From Dehalococcoidia bacterium (lineage in GTDB: Bacteria > Chloroflexota > Dehalococcoidia > SZUA-161): a stretch of DNA of 45,810 nt. A program made the position numbers and the translations under genes. The DNA lies in contig JACWAE010000066.1 in assembly GCA_014874385.1 (NCBI GenBank), positions 1-45,810 on the forward strand. Direction: 5' to 3'. The notes below the pieces were generated by a model. The model was not told where the DNA came from. It saw only the letters and a list, made by a program, of their open reading frames with translations, and searched no databases. Below are positions 27,255 to 36,500 of this stretch, in pieces; the stretch's first letter is position 1; every line of letters starts with the position of its first letter.

Positions 27255-27502
27255 CTCTCCCCCTTCGCTCTGCGGTCGAAGAATGCTGTTATCACCTTCG
27301 GCGGCTCCTTTGCCGCGTCTGTCACCACTCTCAATACTCGACCTTTATGCTCAGGTATCGGCTTCAGGGAGTGAGTGGTACCATCATCTTTTCGCTCGGT
27401 TCTTGCCGGTTCTGAAATTGCCCGCATCACCCATTCTCGTGCTATTCCTCGCTCCTTGAGCATCCTTTCCGCATGAGCAGTAAATTCAAGGTGTCTTATT
27501 AT
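27251..27502 (-). CDS. DUF4258 protein, likely toxin-like partner; start codon uncertain
   Basis: Small basic protein. The first ATG (27463) gives 70 residues, but the domain clearly begins earlier: the frame reads IIRHLEFTAHAERMLKERGI from 27502, which matches the DUF4258 opening (FT.HA..RM..RGI). No ATG, GTG or TTG exists in frame there. The candidates are AUA codons at 27502 and 27499 behind a GGGGGTGG sequence, or a one-base insertion that put a GTG out of frame. The C-terminus RVLRVVTDAAKEPPKVITAF is the usual family end. It is coupled to the DUF2283 gene. Confidence 0.72.
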   Translation of the reverse strand: MIRHLEFTAHAERMLKERGIAREWVMRAISEPARTERKDDGTTHSLKPIPEHKGRVLRVVTDAAKEPPKVITAFFDRRAKGER

Positions 27503-27533
27503 CCACCCCCTACGGATTATATCTTCGGGGAGT

Positions 27534-27562
27534 ATTGTAGCCTACGCCATACAAATACTCAA
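27534..27562 (-). promoter_or_regulatory. putative promoter of the DUF4258/DUF2283 pair
   Basis: On the minus strand TTGAGT (27562-27557), exactly 17 bases, then TACAAT (27539-27534), about 32 bases before the start of DUF4258 homology. It is divergent from the dnaX promoter. Confidence 0.5.
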
Positions 27563-27600
27563 TAGCAAATTGTGGCCGACTTCCTGTTTCATAAGTTTGT

Positions 27601-27629
27601 TTGAACAACTAGACCTCTTAATATATAAT
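27601..27629 (+). promoter_or_regulatory. putative dnaX promoter
   Basis: TTGAAC (27601-27606), a 17-base spacer and a perfect TATAAT (27624-27629), 53 bases before the dnaX ATG. Confidence 0.65.
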
Positions 27630-27682
27630 AGCGCCAAGGATTCATGTTTGGGCTAGCTACTCCCGTTTATGTTGAGGTTTAA

Positions 27683-29296
27683 ATGGCTTCACAGGTCTTC
27701 TATCGAAAGTGGCGTCCGCAGACCCTGGCTGAGGTAGTTGGGCAAGAGCCAATTACAAAAACGCTGGCGAATGCGCTGGCAACAGGGCGGGTTGCTCATG
27801 CCTATCTATTCTGCGGCCCCCGCGGCACGGGCAAGACCAGTACAGGCAGAATACTGGCCAAGGCTCTCAATTGTCTTACCAACGGGAAGGGAGAGCCCTG
27901 CAATACCTGCGACATGTGCCAGGCGTTCAATGAAGGTCGGGCGCTGGACCTGGTAGAGATAGATGGAGCATCTAATAGAGGAATCGATGAAATCCGTGAC
28001 CTTCGAGAGAAGATAAATTTTGCCCCGAACTTAGCCCGCTATAAAGTTTACATAATAGACGAAGTTCACATGCTCACAGAGCCTGCATTCAATGCCTTAC
28101 TCAAGACACTTGAGGAACCACCACCTCATGCAATATTCATACTGGCAACCACCGAAGTACACAAGGTGCCCCTCACAATACTGTCGCGATGCCAGCGGTT
28201 CGACTTCCGGCGCCTGCCTCAAGCGGCTGTGGTGAATAAGCTGAAGGACATTAGCGACCACGAGGGCATCAAGATTGCACCGCAGGCATTGGCGCTCATT
28301 GCTAAAGCTGCCACTGGCAGCCTCCGAGATGCTGAGAACCTGTTGGAACAGCTCGTACTTTATCACGGTTCGGATATAAGTCTTGAGCAGGCTCAATCCG
28401 AGTTGGGTATAAGCGGCGATATGCGTATTCGCCAGCTTGCGGAACACATTTTGAAGAAGGATGTCGCCAGCGGGCTGGCCGTCATAAACAATGTCGCTGT
28501 TGATGGAGTTGACCTTCGTCAATTCACTCGGGGACTGGTCGATTATCTGAGGGATATTCTTCTGGTCAAGTCAGGTGCCGGAGATAGCTCAGCCCTTCCC
28601 GCCGACACGATTAAGGAGGTTAAGCAGCTCATATCAAATGTATCACTGGGAGAATTGTCGAAGGTAATAAGACTATTCGCTCAGGTTGATTTCCGCGCAG
28701 ACCCCCAGTCCACTCTGCCTTTAGAGCTTGCCCTCGTTGACTCATCTCTGACCGCTGCTGAAAAAACCAGAAAGGCCTTGCCTGAGAAGCCAGCGGATAT
28801 AGAGCCAGCTGCAAGCACAATCCAGCCTCGCAAAACAGAGAGCGCCAAAGAGCCAGTTGCTGTCGTTCTACCTGTAGCCGCTGAACTGCCGCCGATAAAG
28901 GTGAGTGCGACTACCAGGCAAACGCCCCCTCAAAACATCGAACAGATTCGTCAACGGTGGAACGATTTCATCAATGCCTGTCGAGGGGTAGGCTCCAGTG
29001 GCAACCTGGATGCCCTTTTAAGAAAAGCATGCGAGGCCATATCTCTTGAAGGTGATACCCTGGTCCTGGGTTTCTATCATGATTTTCACAGGACTAAGAT
29101 AGAGGACCCCAAGTATCGCCATCTGGTGGAGGACAAGTTGCGCGATGTTTTCGGCGTTCCTTATCATGTGCGCTGCGTTCTGACCCCGAAAGATAAGGCA
29201 GCTAAACCCCAACAGCAGACATACAATCCTGTGGTAAATGCAGCTTTGGAGATGGGAGCCCGGATTATAGAAGAGGAGCACAAACATGATGAATAA
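27683..29296 (+). CDS. dnaX: DNA polymerase III subunits gamma/tau
   Basis: 537-residue clamp-loader ATPase. Walker A GPRGTGKTSTGRIL, zinc-binding Cys residues (CNTCDMC plus an earlier Cys), Walker B VYIIDEVHML, and sensor-1/SRC motif LSRCQRFDFRR. Collar domain III ends near residue 360, then a linker and a tau-like C-terminal domain. A run of six A's at the domain III/tau border could allow a -1 shift that meets a stop seven codons later (see findings). It has its own promoter. The stop overlaps the ybaB start. Confidence 0.96.
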   Translation: MASQVFYRKWRPQTLAEVVGQEPITKTLANALATGRVAHAYLFCGPRGTGKTSTGRILAKALNCLTNGKGEPCNTCDMCQAFNEGRALDLVEIDGASNRGIDEIRDLREKINFAPNLARYKVYIIDEVHMLTEPAFNALLKTLEEPPPHAIFILATTEVHKVPLTILSRCQRFDFRRLPQAAVVNKLKDISDHEGIKIAPQALALIAKAATGSLRDAENLLEQLVLYHGSDISLEQAQSELGISGDMRIRQLAEHILKKDVASGLAVINNVAVDGVDLRQFTRGLVDYLRDILLVKSGAGDSSALPADTIKEVKQLISNVSLGELSKVIRLFAQVDFRADPQSTLPLELALVDSSLTAAEKTRKALPEKPADIEPAASTIQPRKTESAKEPVAVVLPVAAELPPIKVSATTRQTPPQNIEQIRQRWNDFINACRGVGSSGNLDALLRKACEAISLEGDTLVLGFYHDFHRTKIEDPKYRHLVEDKLRDVFGVPYHVRCVLTPKDKAAKPQQQTYNPVVNAALEMGARIIEEEHKHDE

Positions 29297-29594
29297 AGCG
29301 ATGTTGCGCCAGGCACAGCAGCTACAGGCTAAATTGGCCAAAGCTCAGGAGGAGTTGGAGAAAGCTACAGTGCAGGCCAGCTCCGGGGGCGGTGCCGTAA
29401 CAGTAGTTGTCAGCGGGCAGCAGAAAATAATCTCTATCAAAATCTCTCCCGAGGCCGTTGATCCCAAGGACGTGAGTATGCTCGAGGACCTGGTGATGGC
29501 TGCCATAAACGAAGGGCTGGAGAAATCCAGAGAGCTGGCTGCCAGCCAGCTTGGTGCTATAACAGGAGGGCTTAAAATTCCAGGTATGCCCTAA
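29286..29594 (+). CDS. ybaB: YbaB/EbfC nucleoid-associated protein
   Basis: 102-residue DNA-binding protein of the YbaB/EbfC family. It has an N-terminal coiled helix (LRQAQQLQAKLAKAQEELEK), a central beta sheet (GGGAVTVVVSGQQKIISIKI) and a C-terminal helix and Gly/Pro tail (GLKIPGMP). It starts inside the end of dnaX (overlap 11 bases) and is followed by recR, the conserved dnaX-ybaB-recR order found in many bacteria. Confidence 0.95.
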   Translation: MMNKAMLRQAQQLQAKLAKAQEELEKATVQASSGGGAVTVVVSGQQKIISIKISPEAVDPKDVSMLEDLVMAAINEGLEKSRELAASQLGAITGGLKIPGMP

Positions 29595-29658
29595 ATCCTT
29601 TTAGACAGCGCTACATTATCTTTCCTTCAGATTTCAAATTTGGGAAGGATTTAAAGAG

Positions 29659-30270
29659 TTGAGAATAGGATATGTGCCTGCTGCAGAGCCGGTCTCTCGT
29701 TTAATTGAGGAGCTGAGCAAGCTTCCCGGCATCGGGCCCAAGAGTGCAGCACGGCTCACTTACTATTTGCTGCGCATACCTGAAGCTGAGGCGCGAGCTC
29801 TAGCCGAAGCGATAATTGCGGTCAAAGAGAAAACGGTCTTTTGTGACTCATGCCAGAACATTACCGACTCTAATCCATGTGCTATATGTGCCAGCAAGGA
29901 GCGAGACCACAGCATCATATGTGTCGTCAAAGAGCCCCTGGATATCATGGCCTTGGAACGCACCGGCCAATATAGAGGACTCTATCACGTGCTCCACGGT
30001 GTGCTCTCCCCTATGGATGGGATCGGCCCTGACGATCTTAAGATAAAGGAGCTTTTGCAGCGACTCAAGACAGGCTCTGTGAAGGAGGTTATCCTGGCCA
30101 CTAACCCGAATCTTGAGGGAGAAGCAACAGCGATGTACCTTCAGAGGTTGATTTCTCCGTTTGGAGTCCGGCTTACCAGGCTTGCCCGCGGGCTGCCTGT
30201 TGGGGGTGACCTGGAGTACGCAGACGAAGTCACTCTTACGCACGCCATTGAGGGCAGGCAGGAGATGTGA
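29659..30270 (+). CDS. recR: recombination mediator RecR
   Basis: 203-residue RecFOR-pathway protein. N-terminal helix-hairpin-helix LPGIGPKSAARLTYYLL, zinc finger CDSCQNITDSNPCAIC, and a Toprim domain (ICVVKEPLDIMALE, then EVILATNPNLEGEATAMYL). The C-terminal segment LARGLPVGGDLEYADEVTL is the family Walker B-like end. It starts at TTG with GGAAGGAT upstream, 64 bases after ybaB. Confidence 0.96.
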   Translation: MRIGYVPAAEPVSRLIEELSKLPGIGPKSAARLTYYLLRIPEAEARALAEAIIAVKEKTVFCDSCQNITDSNPCAICASKERDHSIICVVKEPLDIMALERTGQYRGLYHVLHGVLSPMDGIGPDDLKIKELLQRLKTGSVKEVILATNPNLEGEATAMYLQRLISPFGVRLTRLARGLPVGGDLEYADEVTLTHAIEGRQEM

Positions 30271-30296
30271 GCAAAAATTTAGTGTAGGTGGATTAC

Positions 30297-31808
30297 ATGC
30301 GAGTCATTAAAACAACAAAATCCCTTTGCCCCGTAGATTTGAGAGTTCTGGATGCTGAGCTGTGGGAAGTTGACGGTCAGGTTCTGATGAAAAAAAGCTG
30401 CCCGGAACACGGAAACTTCGAGGATGTCTATTGGAGCGATTACAAAGAATACCTGAGGGCGGAGCAGTATAGAGACCATGGTATCGGATTAAGCAATGGA
30501 AGGGAACCTAAAGTCGGCTGCCCCCGCGACTGCGGCCTCTGCCGGAACCACATGACTCATACTACACTGCTCATCATCGAGCTGACTAATAGATGTAATT
30601 TACGCTGCCTGATATGCTTTGCCCAGGCAGGTGCAAAAAACGGCACTGGCGACCTGAGCAAGGAACAGCTAAGGTCAATATTGGAATATGCTCAGGAGAT
30701 TAACTATCCCCTCAGAGTTAGAGGGGTTGGGAACAGCGGTGGAGAGCCAACCCTGAGAGACGACCTGCCAGAGATAATACAGATGGAGAAAGAGCTTGGT
30801 TATGATTACGTTCTGATCATGACCAATGGGCTGAGGCTGGCACAGGATATCGATTACTTTAAGAAAATTCGCGACCTTGACGCATGGCTGTACCTGCAAT
30901 TTGACGGCGTTACTCCCGAACCTTACATAAAAGCAAGAGGCCTAGACCTCTGGCCAATAAAGCAAAAAGTCCTGGAAAACGCCAGAAAGATCGGCTATAA
31001 CAAGATTGCACTCATACCTACGCTGGCAAAAGGGATTAATGACGATCAAGTTGGCGACATGATAAGATTCTCTGCCGAAAACTCGGATATAATTAAGTTT
31101 CTTGTGTTTCAGCCTGTCAGCTTTTCGGGAAGGATAGACACAACTAAGTTAAAAGAGATGCGGATAACTAACTCAGATGTTATAAGGCTGGCTGAGGAAC
31201 AAACCAGAGGTGAAATTAAGAAGGGTGATTTCTTCTCTCTGCCTATGAATCAGACGTTGGCTAGAATGATAACCAAAGGCGGTCAGAATCAGGATTTCTG
31301 TGTTCATCCCCACTGCGGACTGATAAGCATTGTAGATTATGAAAAAGGAAAACTGATCCCCGTGCCACGCTATATAGATAATGAGAAACTCTATAAAAAT
31401 ATGCGCAAAGGCTTCGAGCTTAAATGGTCCAGGCCGAGAATGATGTGGTCTCTCATGACTAGCTCGATACTGCATATCAGCCCCAAGCTCTGGTTCAAGC
31501 TTCTGCCTAAGTTGCTCACGACTAGAAGTTCCAAGTCAATTACTTCGCTGCTGACAAACTGGCTCCCGGAAACCTGGCTCACCATAGGGATCATGCATTT
31601 CATGGATCCTTACAACTTCGATCTAGACAGAGTTCAAAACTGTGCGCTCCATTTTGGAGTCATCGGCAAAGACTCAAAACCGAGGTTAATTCCATTTTGC
31701 TCCATGAACAGCATTCACAGATTATCTATGAATGGCAAAGGGGAACTGACAGAAGCAGATTTAATTGTTCTCGCCAAATCTCAAGAGCAGGCAACTCAGC
31801 TACCTTGA
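30297..31808 (+). CDS. radical SAM protein of the tetraether synthase (Tes/MJ0619)-like family
   Basis: 503 residues. An N-terminal Cys-rich part (SLCPVDLRVLDAELWE, KKSCPEHGNFEDVYWSD, then GCPRDCGLCRNH) precedes the radical SAM motif CNLRCLICF near residue 102. The later segments FCVHPHCG, FMDPYNFDLDRVQNCALHFG and LIPFCSMN complete the pattern I associate with archaeal tetraether lipid synthase and MJ0619-type proteins. Known archaeal members couple two lipid chains. A bacterial role in membrane-spanning or long-chain lipids is plausible but unproven. The ATG at 30297 has AGGTGG 5 bases upstream; a GTG at 30288 is the alternative. It lies between recR and recO. Confidence 0.8.
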   Translation: MRVIKTTKSLCPVDLRVLDAELWEVDGQVLMKKSCPEHGNFEDVYWSDYKEYLRAEQYRDHGIGLSNGREPKVGCPRDCGLCRNHMTHTTLLIIELTNRCNLRCLICFAQAGAKNGTGDLSKEQLRSILEYAQEINYPLRVRGVGNSGGEPTLRDDLPEIIQMEKELGYDYVLIMTNGLRLAQDIDYFKKIRDLDAWLYLQFDGVTPEPYIKARGLDLWPIKQKVLENARKIGYNKIALIPTLAKGINDDQVGDMIRFSAENSDIIKFLVFQPVSFSGRIDTTKLKEMRITNSDVIRLAEEQTRGEIKKGDFFSLPMNQTLARMITKGGQNQDFCVHPHCGLISIVDYEKGKLIPVPRYIDNEKLYKNMRKGFELKWSRPRMMWSLMTSSILHISPKLWFKLLPKLLTTRSSKSITSLLTNWLPETWLTIGIMHFMDPYNFDLDRVQNCALHFGVIGKDSKPRLIPFCSMNSIHRLSMNGKGELTEADLIVLAKSQEQATQLP

Positions 31809-31814
31809 AATGCG

Positions 31815-32582
31815 ATGGCTAGACCGCGAGTATACAAGACCGAGGCAATTGTCTTAAAGCGAACCAATCTGGGCGAAGCAGACAACATTATCACCTTCTA
31901 CACCCCAAACCTGGGCAAGATCAGAGCGGTAGCAAAGGGTGTACGAAGACCCAAGAGTAAGTTAGGAGGTCACCTGGACCTGCTGACACAAAGCTCACTG
32001 CTGCTGGCTCAGGGACAGAACCTGGACGTAATTACTCAAAGCCAGACAATAGAGAGCTTTCTCCCTCTAAGAAGCGACCTATGGCGCACGAGTTGTGCTA
32101 TCTATGTGGCTGAGCTAGCAGATCAATTTACTGCTGAGCAGGTCGAAAATTATCCTGTCTACAGGTTATTGCAGACTACATTGCTCTGGCTCTGTGAAGC
32201 ACACAGCAGCGAGCTTGTCCTCAGGTACTTTGAACTACACCTCCTCAGCCACCTCGGTTATCAGCCCGAACTTTACCAATGCCTGAATTGCAGGTCACCC
32301 CTTGCGCTTGAGAGTAACTTTTTCAGCGCCGGCGGTGGTGGGGTGATTTGTCCCAACTGCGCCAAGAAAGAACAGTTGGTTCGTCCCATCTCGGCTGATG
32401 CCATCAAGGTGATGAGGTTCCTTCTCAAAAACGATTTCACCTCTGCCAGCCGACTGCGGGTGAGCCCTGATTTAACTCGTGAATTGGAGCAACTGATGAG
32501 GGCATATATCCGTTATCTTCTTGAGCGCGAGGTGAAATCAGTGGGATTCCTGGACAGGTTGAGAGAAGAGCTAGCCTTTTAG
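31815..32582 (+). CDS. recO: DNA repair protein RecO
   Basis: 255-residue recombination mediator that works with RecR to load RecA. N-terminal OB fold: YKTEAIVLKRTNLGEADNII, KIRAVAKGVRRPKSKLGG. The C-terminal part has a four-Cys zinc site, CLNC and later CPNC. It starts 6 bases after the radical SAM gene, so it belongs to the dnaX transcript. The convergent polyprenyl synthase ends 21 bases downstream. Confidence 0.95.
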   Translation: MARPRVYKTEAIVLKRTNLGEADNIITFYTPNLGKIRAVAKGVRRPKSKLGGHLDLLTQSSLLLAQGQNLDVITQSQTIESFLPLRSDLWRTSCAIYVAELADQFTAEQVENYPVYRLLQTTLLWLCEAHSSELVLRYFELHLLSHLGYQPELYQCLNCRSPLALESNFFSAGGGGVICPNCAKKEQLVRPISADAIKVMRFLLKNDFTSASRLRVSPDLTRELEQLMRAYIRYLLEREVKSVGFLDRLREELAF

Positions 32583-32603
32583 AGTGGATGTGAAAGGGTC
32601 TTG

Positions 32604-33569
32604 CTATTTTTGGCGCTCGACTACATAACCTGCGATCTCAAGGAGCGCCTTGCGACTGGGTTTGTCAGGAAAGGTCTTGATTGTTTTACATGCCTCTGAT
32701 GTAAAGCTTTGTGCGACTTTATAACAATCGGTGATAATTCCCGAGTTGCGAATCATCTCGATGGCCAGGTCGAGGCTTTTCTCCTTTCCCCTGTTTTCGA
32801 ATATTGCTTTTATCGGGTTGTCTTCAGGGTACCGTTCTTTGAGCATAATCGCCGGCAGTGTTAAGTTTCCCTGAAGCAAATCGCTTGCTACCGGCTTGCC
32901 CAGTTTATCCTCATCGGCTGTGAAATCAAATATATCATCTACAACCTGGAAAGCCATTCCCAGGTTGTAACCGTAAGCTCTCAGGGCTTTAATCTCCTGT
33001 TCTGGGGCCTCATTGACTATCCCTGCCGACTCCGTAGCCATCGAGAATAGAGAAGCTGTCTTATTGCCAATCTTCCGGAAGTAGCGCTCTCGAGTTTGAT
33101 TCTCGTCGAAGCTGCTGAAACTCTCCTCTAGCTCACCTGTACATAAGGCCATGAGTGTCTGGGCGAAAAGCCTGTCCGCTCTAACACTGTTAGCCTGGGA
33201 GACAAACTCGGCAGCTTTAGAGAACAAATAGTCTCCTGCCAGAGTGGCTATGCCCCAGCCCCAGATGCTGGCCGCCGTAGGCTTGCCGCGACGCCTCATC
33301 GAAAGGTCTATAGTATCGTCGTGCACCAAGGAAGCGGTATGGAGAAGCTCAACCCCTGTCGCTACAGGGATGAGCGAGTCAAGGTTGAATCTGCTATTAA
33401 TTTTACCCGCAAGCAGGGTTAAGGTCGGTCTGACCCGCTTGCCGCCGCTGTTTACGATGTAATCCAATAGCTCCGCAAGCCAGGTATACTCCACGTCAGC
33501 TATTGCCTTAATGCCATTTTCTACGAGAACAAGCTCCTTCTCAACCGGTTCGAATATCGAATTCTTCAA
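32604..33569 (-). CDS. trans-polyprenyl diphosphate synthase
   Basis: 321-residue class I prenyl transferase that elongates allylic diphosphates with IPP, for quinone side chains or lipid carriers. First Asp-rich motif LVHDDTIDLSMRRRG, second VVDDIFDFTADEDKLGK, and GGKRVRPTLTLL in the N-terminal region. Product length cannot be read reliably from the sequence. It starts at TTG with GAGG 5 bases upstream. It lies 30 bases after the RND gene on the same strand, so it is the last gene of the rsmI-metG-RND run. Confidence 0.93.
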   Translation of the reverse strand: MKNSIFEPVEKELVLVENGIKAIADVEYTWLAELLDYIVNSGGKRVRPTLTLLAGKINSRFNLDSLIPVATGVELLHTASLVHDDTIDLSMRRRGKPTAASIWGWGIATLAGDYLFSKAAEFVSQANSVRADRLFAQTLMALCTGELEESFSSFDENQTRERYFRKIGNKTASLFSMATESAGIVNEAPEQEIKALRAYGYNLGMAFQVVDDIFDFTADEDKLGKPVASDLLQGNLTLPAIMLKERYPEDNPIKAIFENRGKEKSLDLAIEMIRNSGIITDCYKVAQSFTSEACKTIKTFPDKPSRKALLEIAGYVVERQK

Positions 33570-33599
33570 GGAAACCTCTTTTATTGATTTGTCGCTGAC

Positions 33600-36500
33600 T
33601 TATCCGGTTCGCGCCCTACGACGGCGCAGACCATCAACCAGGCTATAGATTACAGGAATTACGACCAGTGTCAATAGTGTGGAGCTGAATAGACCACCGA
33701 TAACCACTACTGCCAGCTCCGCAGCCAGGAGAGTGCCTGAACCAACTCCCAAAGCGAGCGGAATCATGGCGAAAATAGTTGTCAGCGCCGTCATGAGAAT
33801 CGGGCGCAGCCTGGTCTGTCCTCCTTGAACCAAGGAATCGTAGGTGCTCATACCACTTTTACGTAGCTGTTCCACCAGCGCAATAAGTACGATAGCATTG
33901 GTGAGGACAATGCCTACCAGCATCAACATACCCATCATTGCTGATACACCGATAGTATTGCCAGTAATAAGCAGACCTAGCAGCGCACCTATGGATGCCA
34001 GAGGCAGGCTTACCATGATGATGAGCGGGTTGACTATCGAACGCATCATGAAAGCCACAATGAGGAAAGCTATTATTATAGCAGCGATTATAGCGATGCC
34101 CATGTGGGAGAAGGTGCTTGCCATCTCCTCCGCTACGCCAGCCATCTTTACCTGCACACCAGGCTGAGCTGGCAGCGCATTGATTTTTTCTTGAGCCACT
34201 CGGTTAACTCCGCCTACGTCCTTATCCGTTATTGTGCCTGTGATAGTGGCGGAGAGTGCCAGGTCGGTGTGGCTGATATGAGTAGGCATTTGCAGTAGCG
34301 TTACATTGCTGACGTTACCTAAGGCCACAGACTGCGGCCAGCCGATCCGTAGCGCGTTGGCCATTGTAGTTTCATTGCCCAGACCGTTCGCTACCCCTTT
34401 AATGTAGAGCGGGTAACTTTCATTGCCTATGTTCGCCACTTCATTGGGCAAAGTATTACCCATCATTAGCAGATAGAATTCTTGCTGCAATTGCTGCTGT
34501 TGGTCAGGCGACAGTCCCAAAGCTGCCATTTTGGCTGGATCTGGCACAATATTGAGTCTTTGTACCGTTGTAGTGAGATCACTTTCTACGTTGGCTAATC
34601 CCTTTACTCCCTGAAGCTGGGTAAGAAGCTGCCCCGTAGTACTGGCAATATCGTTTTGATTCGTGCCTTGAATGGATATATTCAGGTCAGAGAAACTAGG
34701 CCCACCCCCATTTCCCGATTCAGATGTTGAAACAGCTATGCCGGCGTTCGCTGCTGTTGCTATTCTATCACAGGCACTACTCAATGCCTCAGCTTCTTTG
34801 TCTACATCAGCCCCTGGGCCGAGGTAGACATTAATTGTAGCCGTGTTATCGCCACCACCACTGGCAGTAGTCATGGCGCCAGTCAAAGAGGTTGAAGTGC
34901 CGACAGTAGTATAGTAGTTTGTAACTGCTTTGTTATTATGTAGCAGTTGCTCCACCTGGGCTGCTACATCACTGGTTTTCTGCAGGTCAGTGCCTGGTTT
35001 CATTTGTATAGACACAGTCAGCGTTTCTTCACCCATGCCAGAAATAAATGAGGTGCCGATAACAGGGAGCAGACTCAGGCTGCCGAAGAAGAGTATAACA
35101 GCGATTATCAAAGTAAGTGCGCGATGACGGAGCGCCCATTTGAGTGTCGGTGTGTAGAGCTTCTGGTACCAGGACACGCCAACTTTAACCTTGGCTTTTC
35201 CGCGCACCAGGAAGTTGGATAAGGTGGGCACCACCATGAGCGCTACCAGCAGTGAAGCAAGCATGGCGAAGGTTACGGTCAGGGCAAAGGGTATAAACAG
35301 TTGGCCCACGATGCCGCCGACGAATATCAAGGGTATGAAAATAGCCACCGTCGCCAGAGTAGCTGAGGTAATTGGGTTAGCTATTTCCCTAGAGCCATTG
35401 ATAGCTGCCTCTCTGAAGCCCTCCCCTTGCTGGAGACGACGGTATATGACCTCTACCATGACAATACTGTCATCGATTAAGCGCCCTACTGCAATAGACA
35501 TGGCGCTCAAGGTGAGGATGTTGATGGTTATGCCGAATGCCCGCATAGCCAGAAATCCAATCAACAAGCTCAGCGGTATAGATATAGCGGTGACCAACGA
35601 AGCCCGAATAGTGGTCAGGAAGAGGAAGACTATAACTATTGCCAGAGCAGCACCTATCAAAGCCTTGTCTCGCAGTTCATTTATGCTGCTCTGGATGAAA
35701 TCTGACTGGGTGAATGTGGTATCAAGTTGCACTCCATTTTCGAGGTTTCCACCCATTTCTTTGGCTTTAGTCAGCACTGCATTAGCCACTTCAACAGTGT
35801 TAGCATCGGCCTGCTTCATCACCGTTATGGTTACACTTGGCTTGCTATTGGTACGTGTGACTACTGTCCCCGGCGCTGGTCCCAGGCCGACATCGGCTAC
35901 GTCCTGGAGCACAACGCCGCCGGTCCCCATGGGTGTATTCTCAATTTGACTCAAAGAAGTGTACTGAGGGGCAAGAAGCCCCACGATCTGAGACATCGAG
36001 ATGCCGAACTCGTTCATCTTTGTAGGGTCAGGGGCAATTACTACCTGCTCCTTATCGCCGCCCTCGGTCTCTACATTGAGGACACCCTTGATGTTTTGTA
36101 GAGCAGGTACAATCTGTGTGTCGGCAATCTGTTTTAGCTGGTCAGGCGGAAGGTCGCCACTGAGGCTGAGCACCACCAGAGGCATTAAACTCATGTTGAG
36201 AGGGATAACCTGCGGGTTCTCTCCCATGTCAGGATTCGTCTGTGCATAAGCGAGCACTTCAGGAGGCAGATTCAGTTGGCTGATGCCCTGCTGGATGGTG
36301 CTGGTGACCTCATCCATATTAGTGCCATATTCAAATTCACCGAAGATAACGGAGATGCTATCAGCCGAGGTCGAGGTCAGATGCTTCAGTCCTTTCCCTT
36401 CCCACTGGCTCCAGATAAGTTTCTCAATGGGTGTAGTGACATTACTCGCAACCTGGTCAGGTGTCGCTTGGGGGTAAACTGTGATCACCGTTGTATAAGG

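Noticed and set aside
35191..35949. A 252-residue open frame antisense to the RND gene
   Set aside because: Composition is that of a shadow frame (Ser/Thr/Ile/Arg-rich, no domain), and the opposite strand carries a clear RND transporter.
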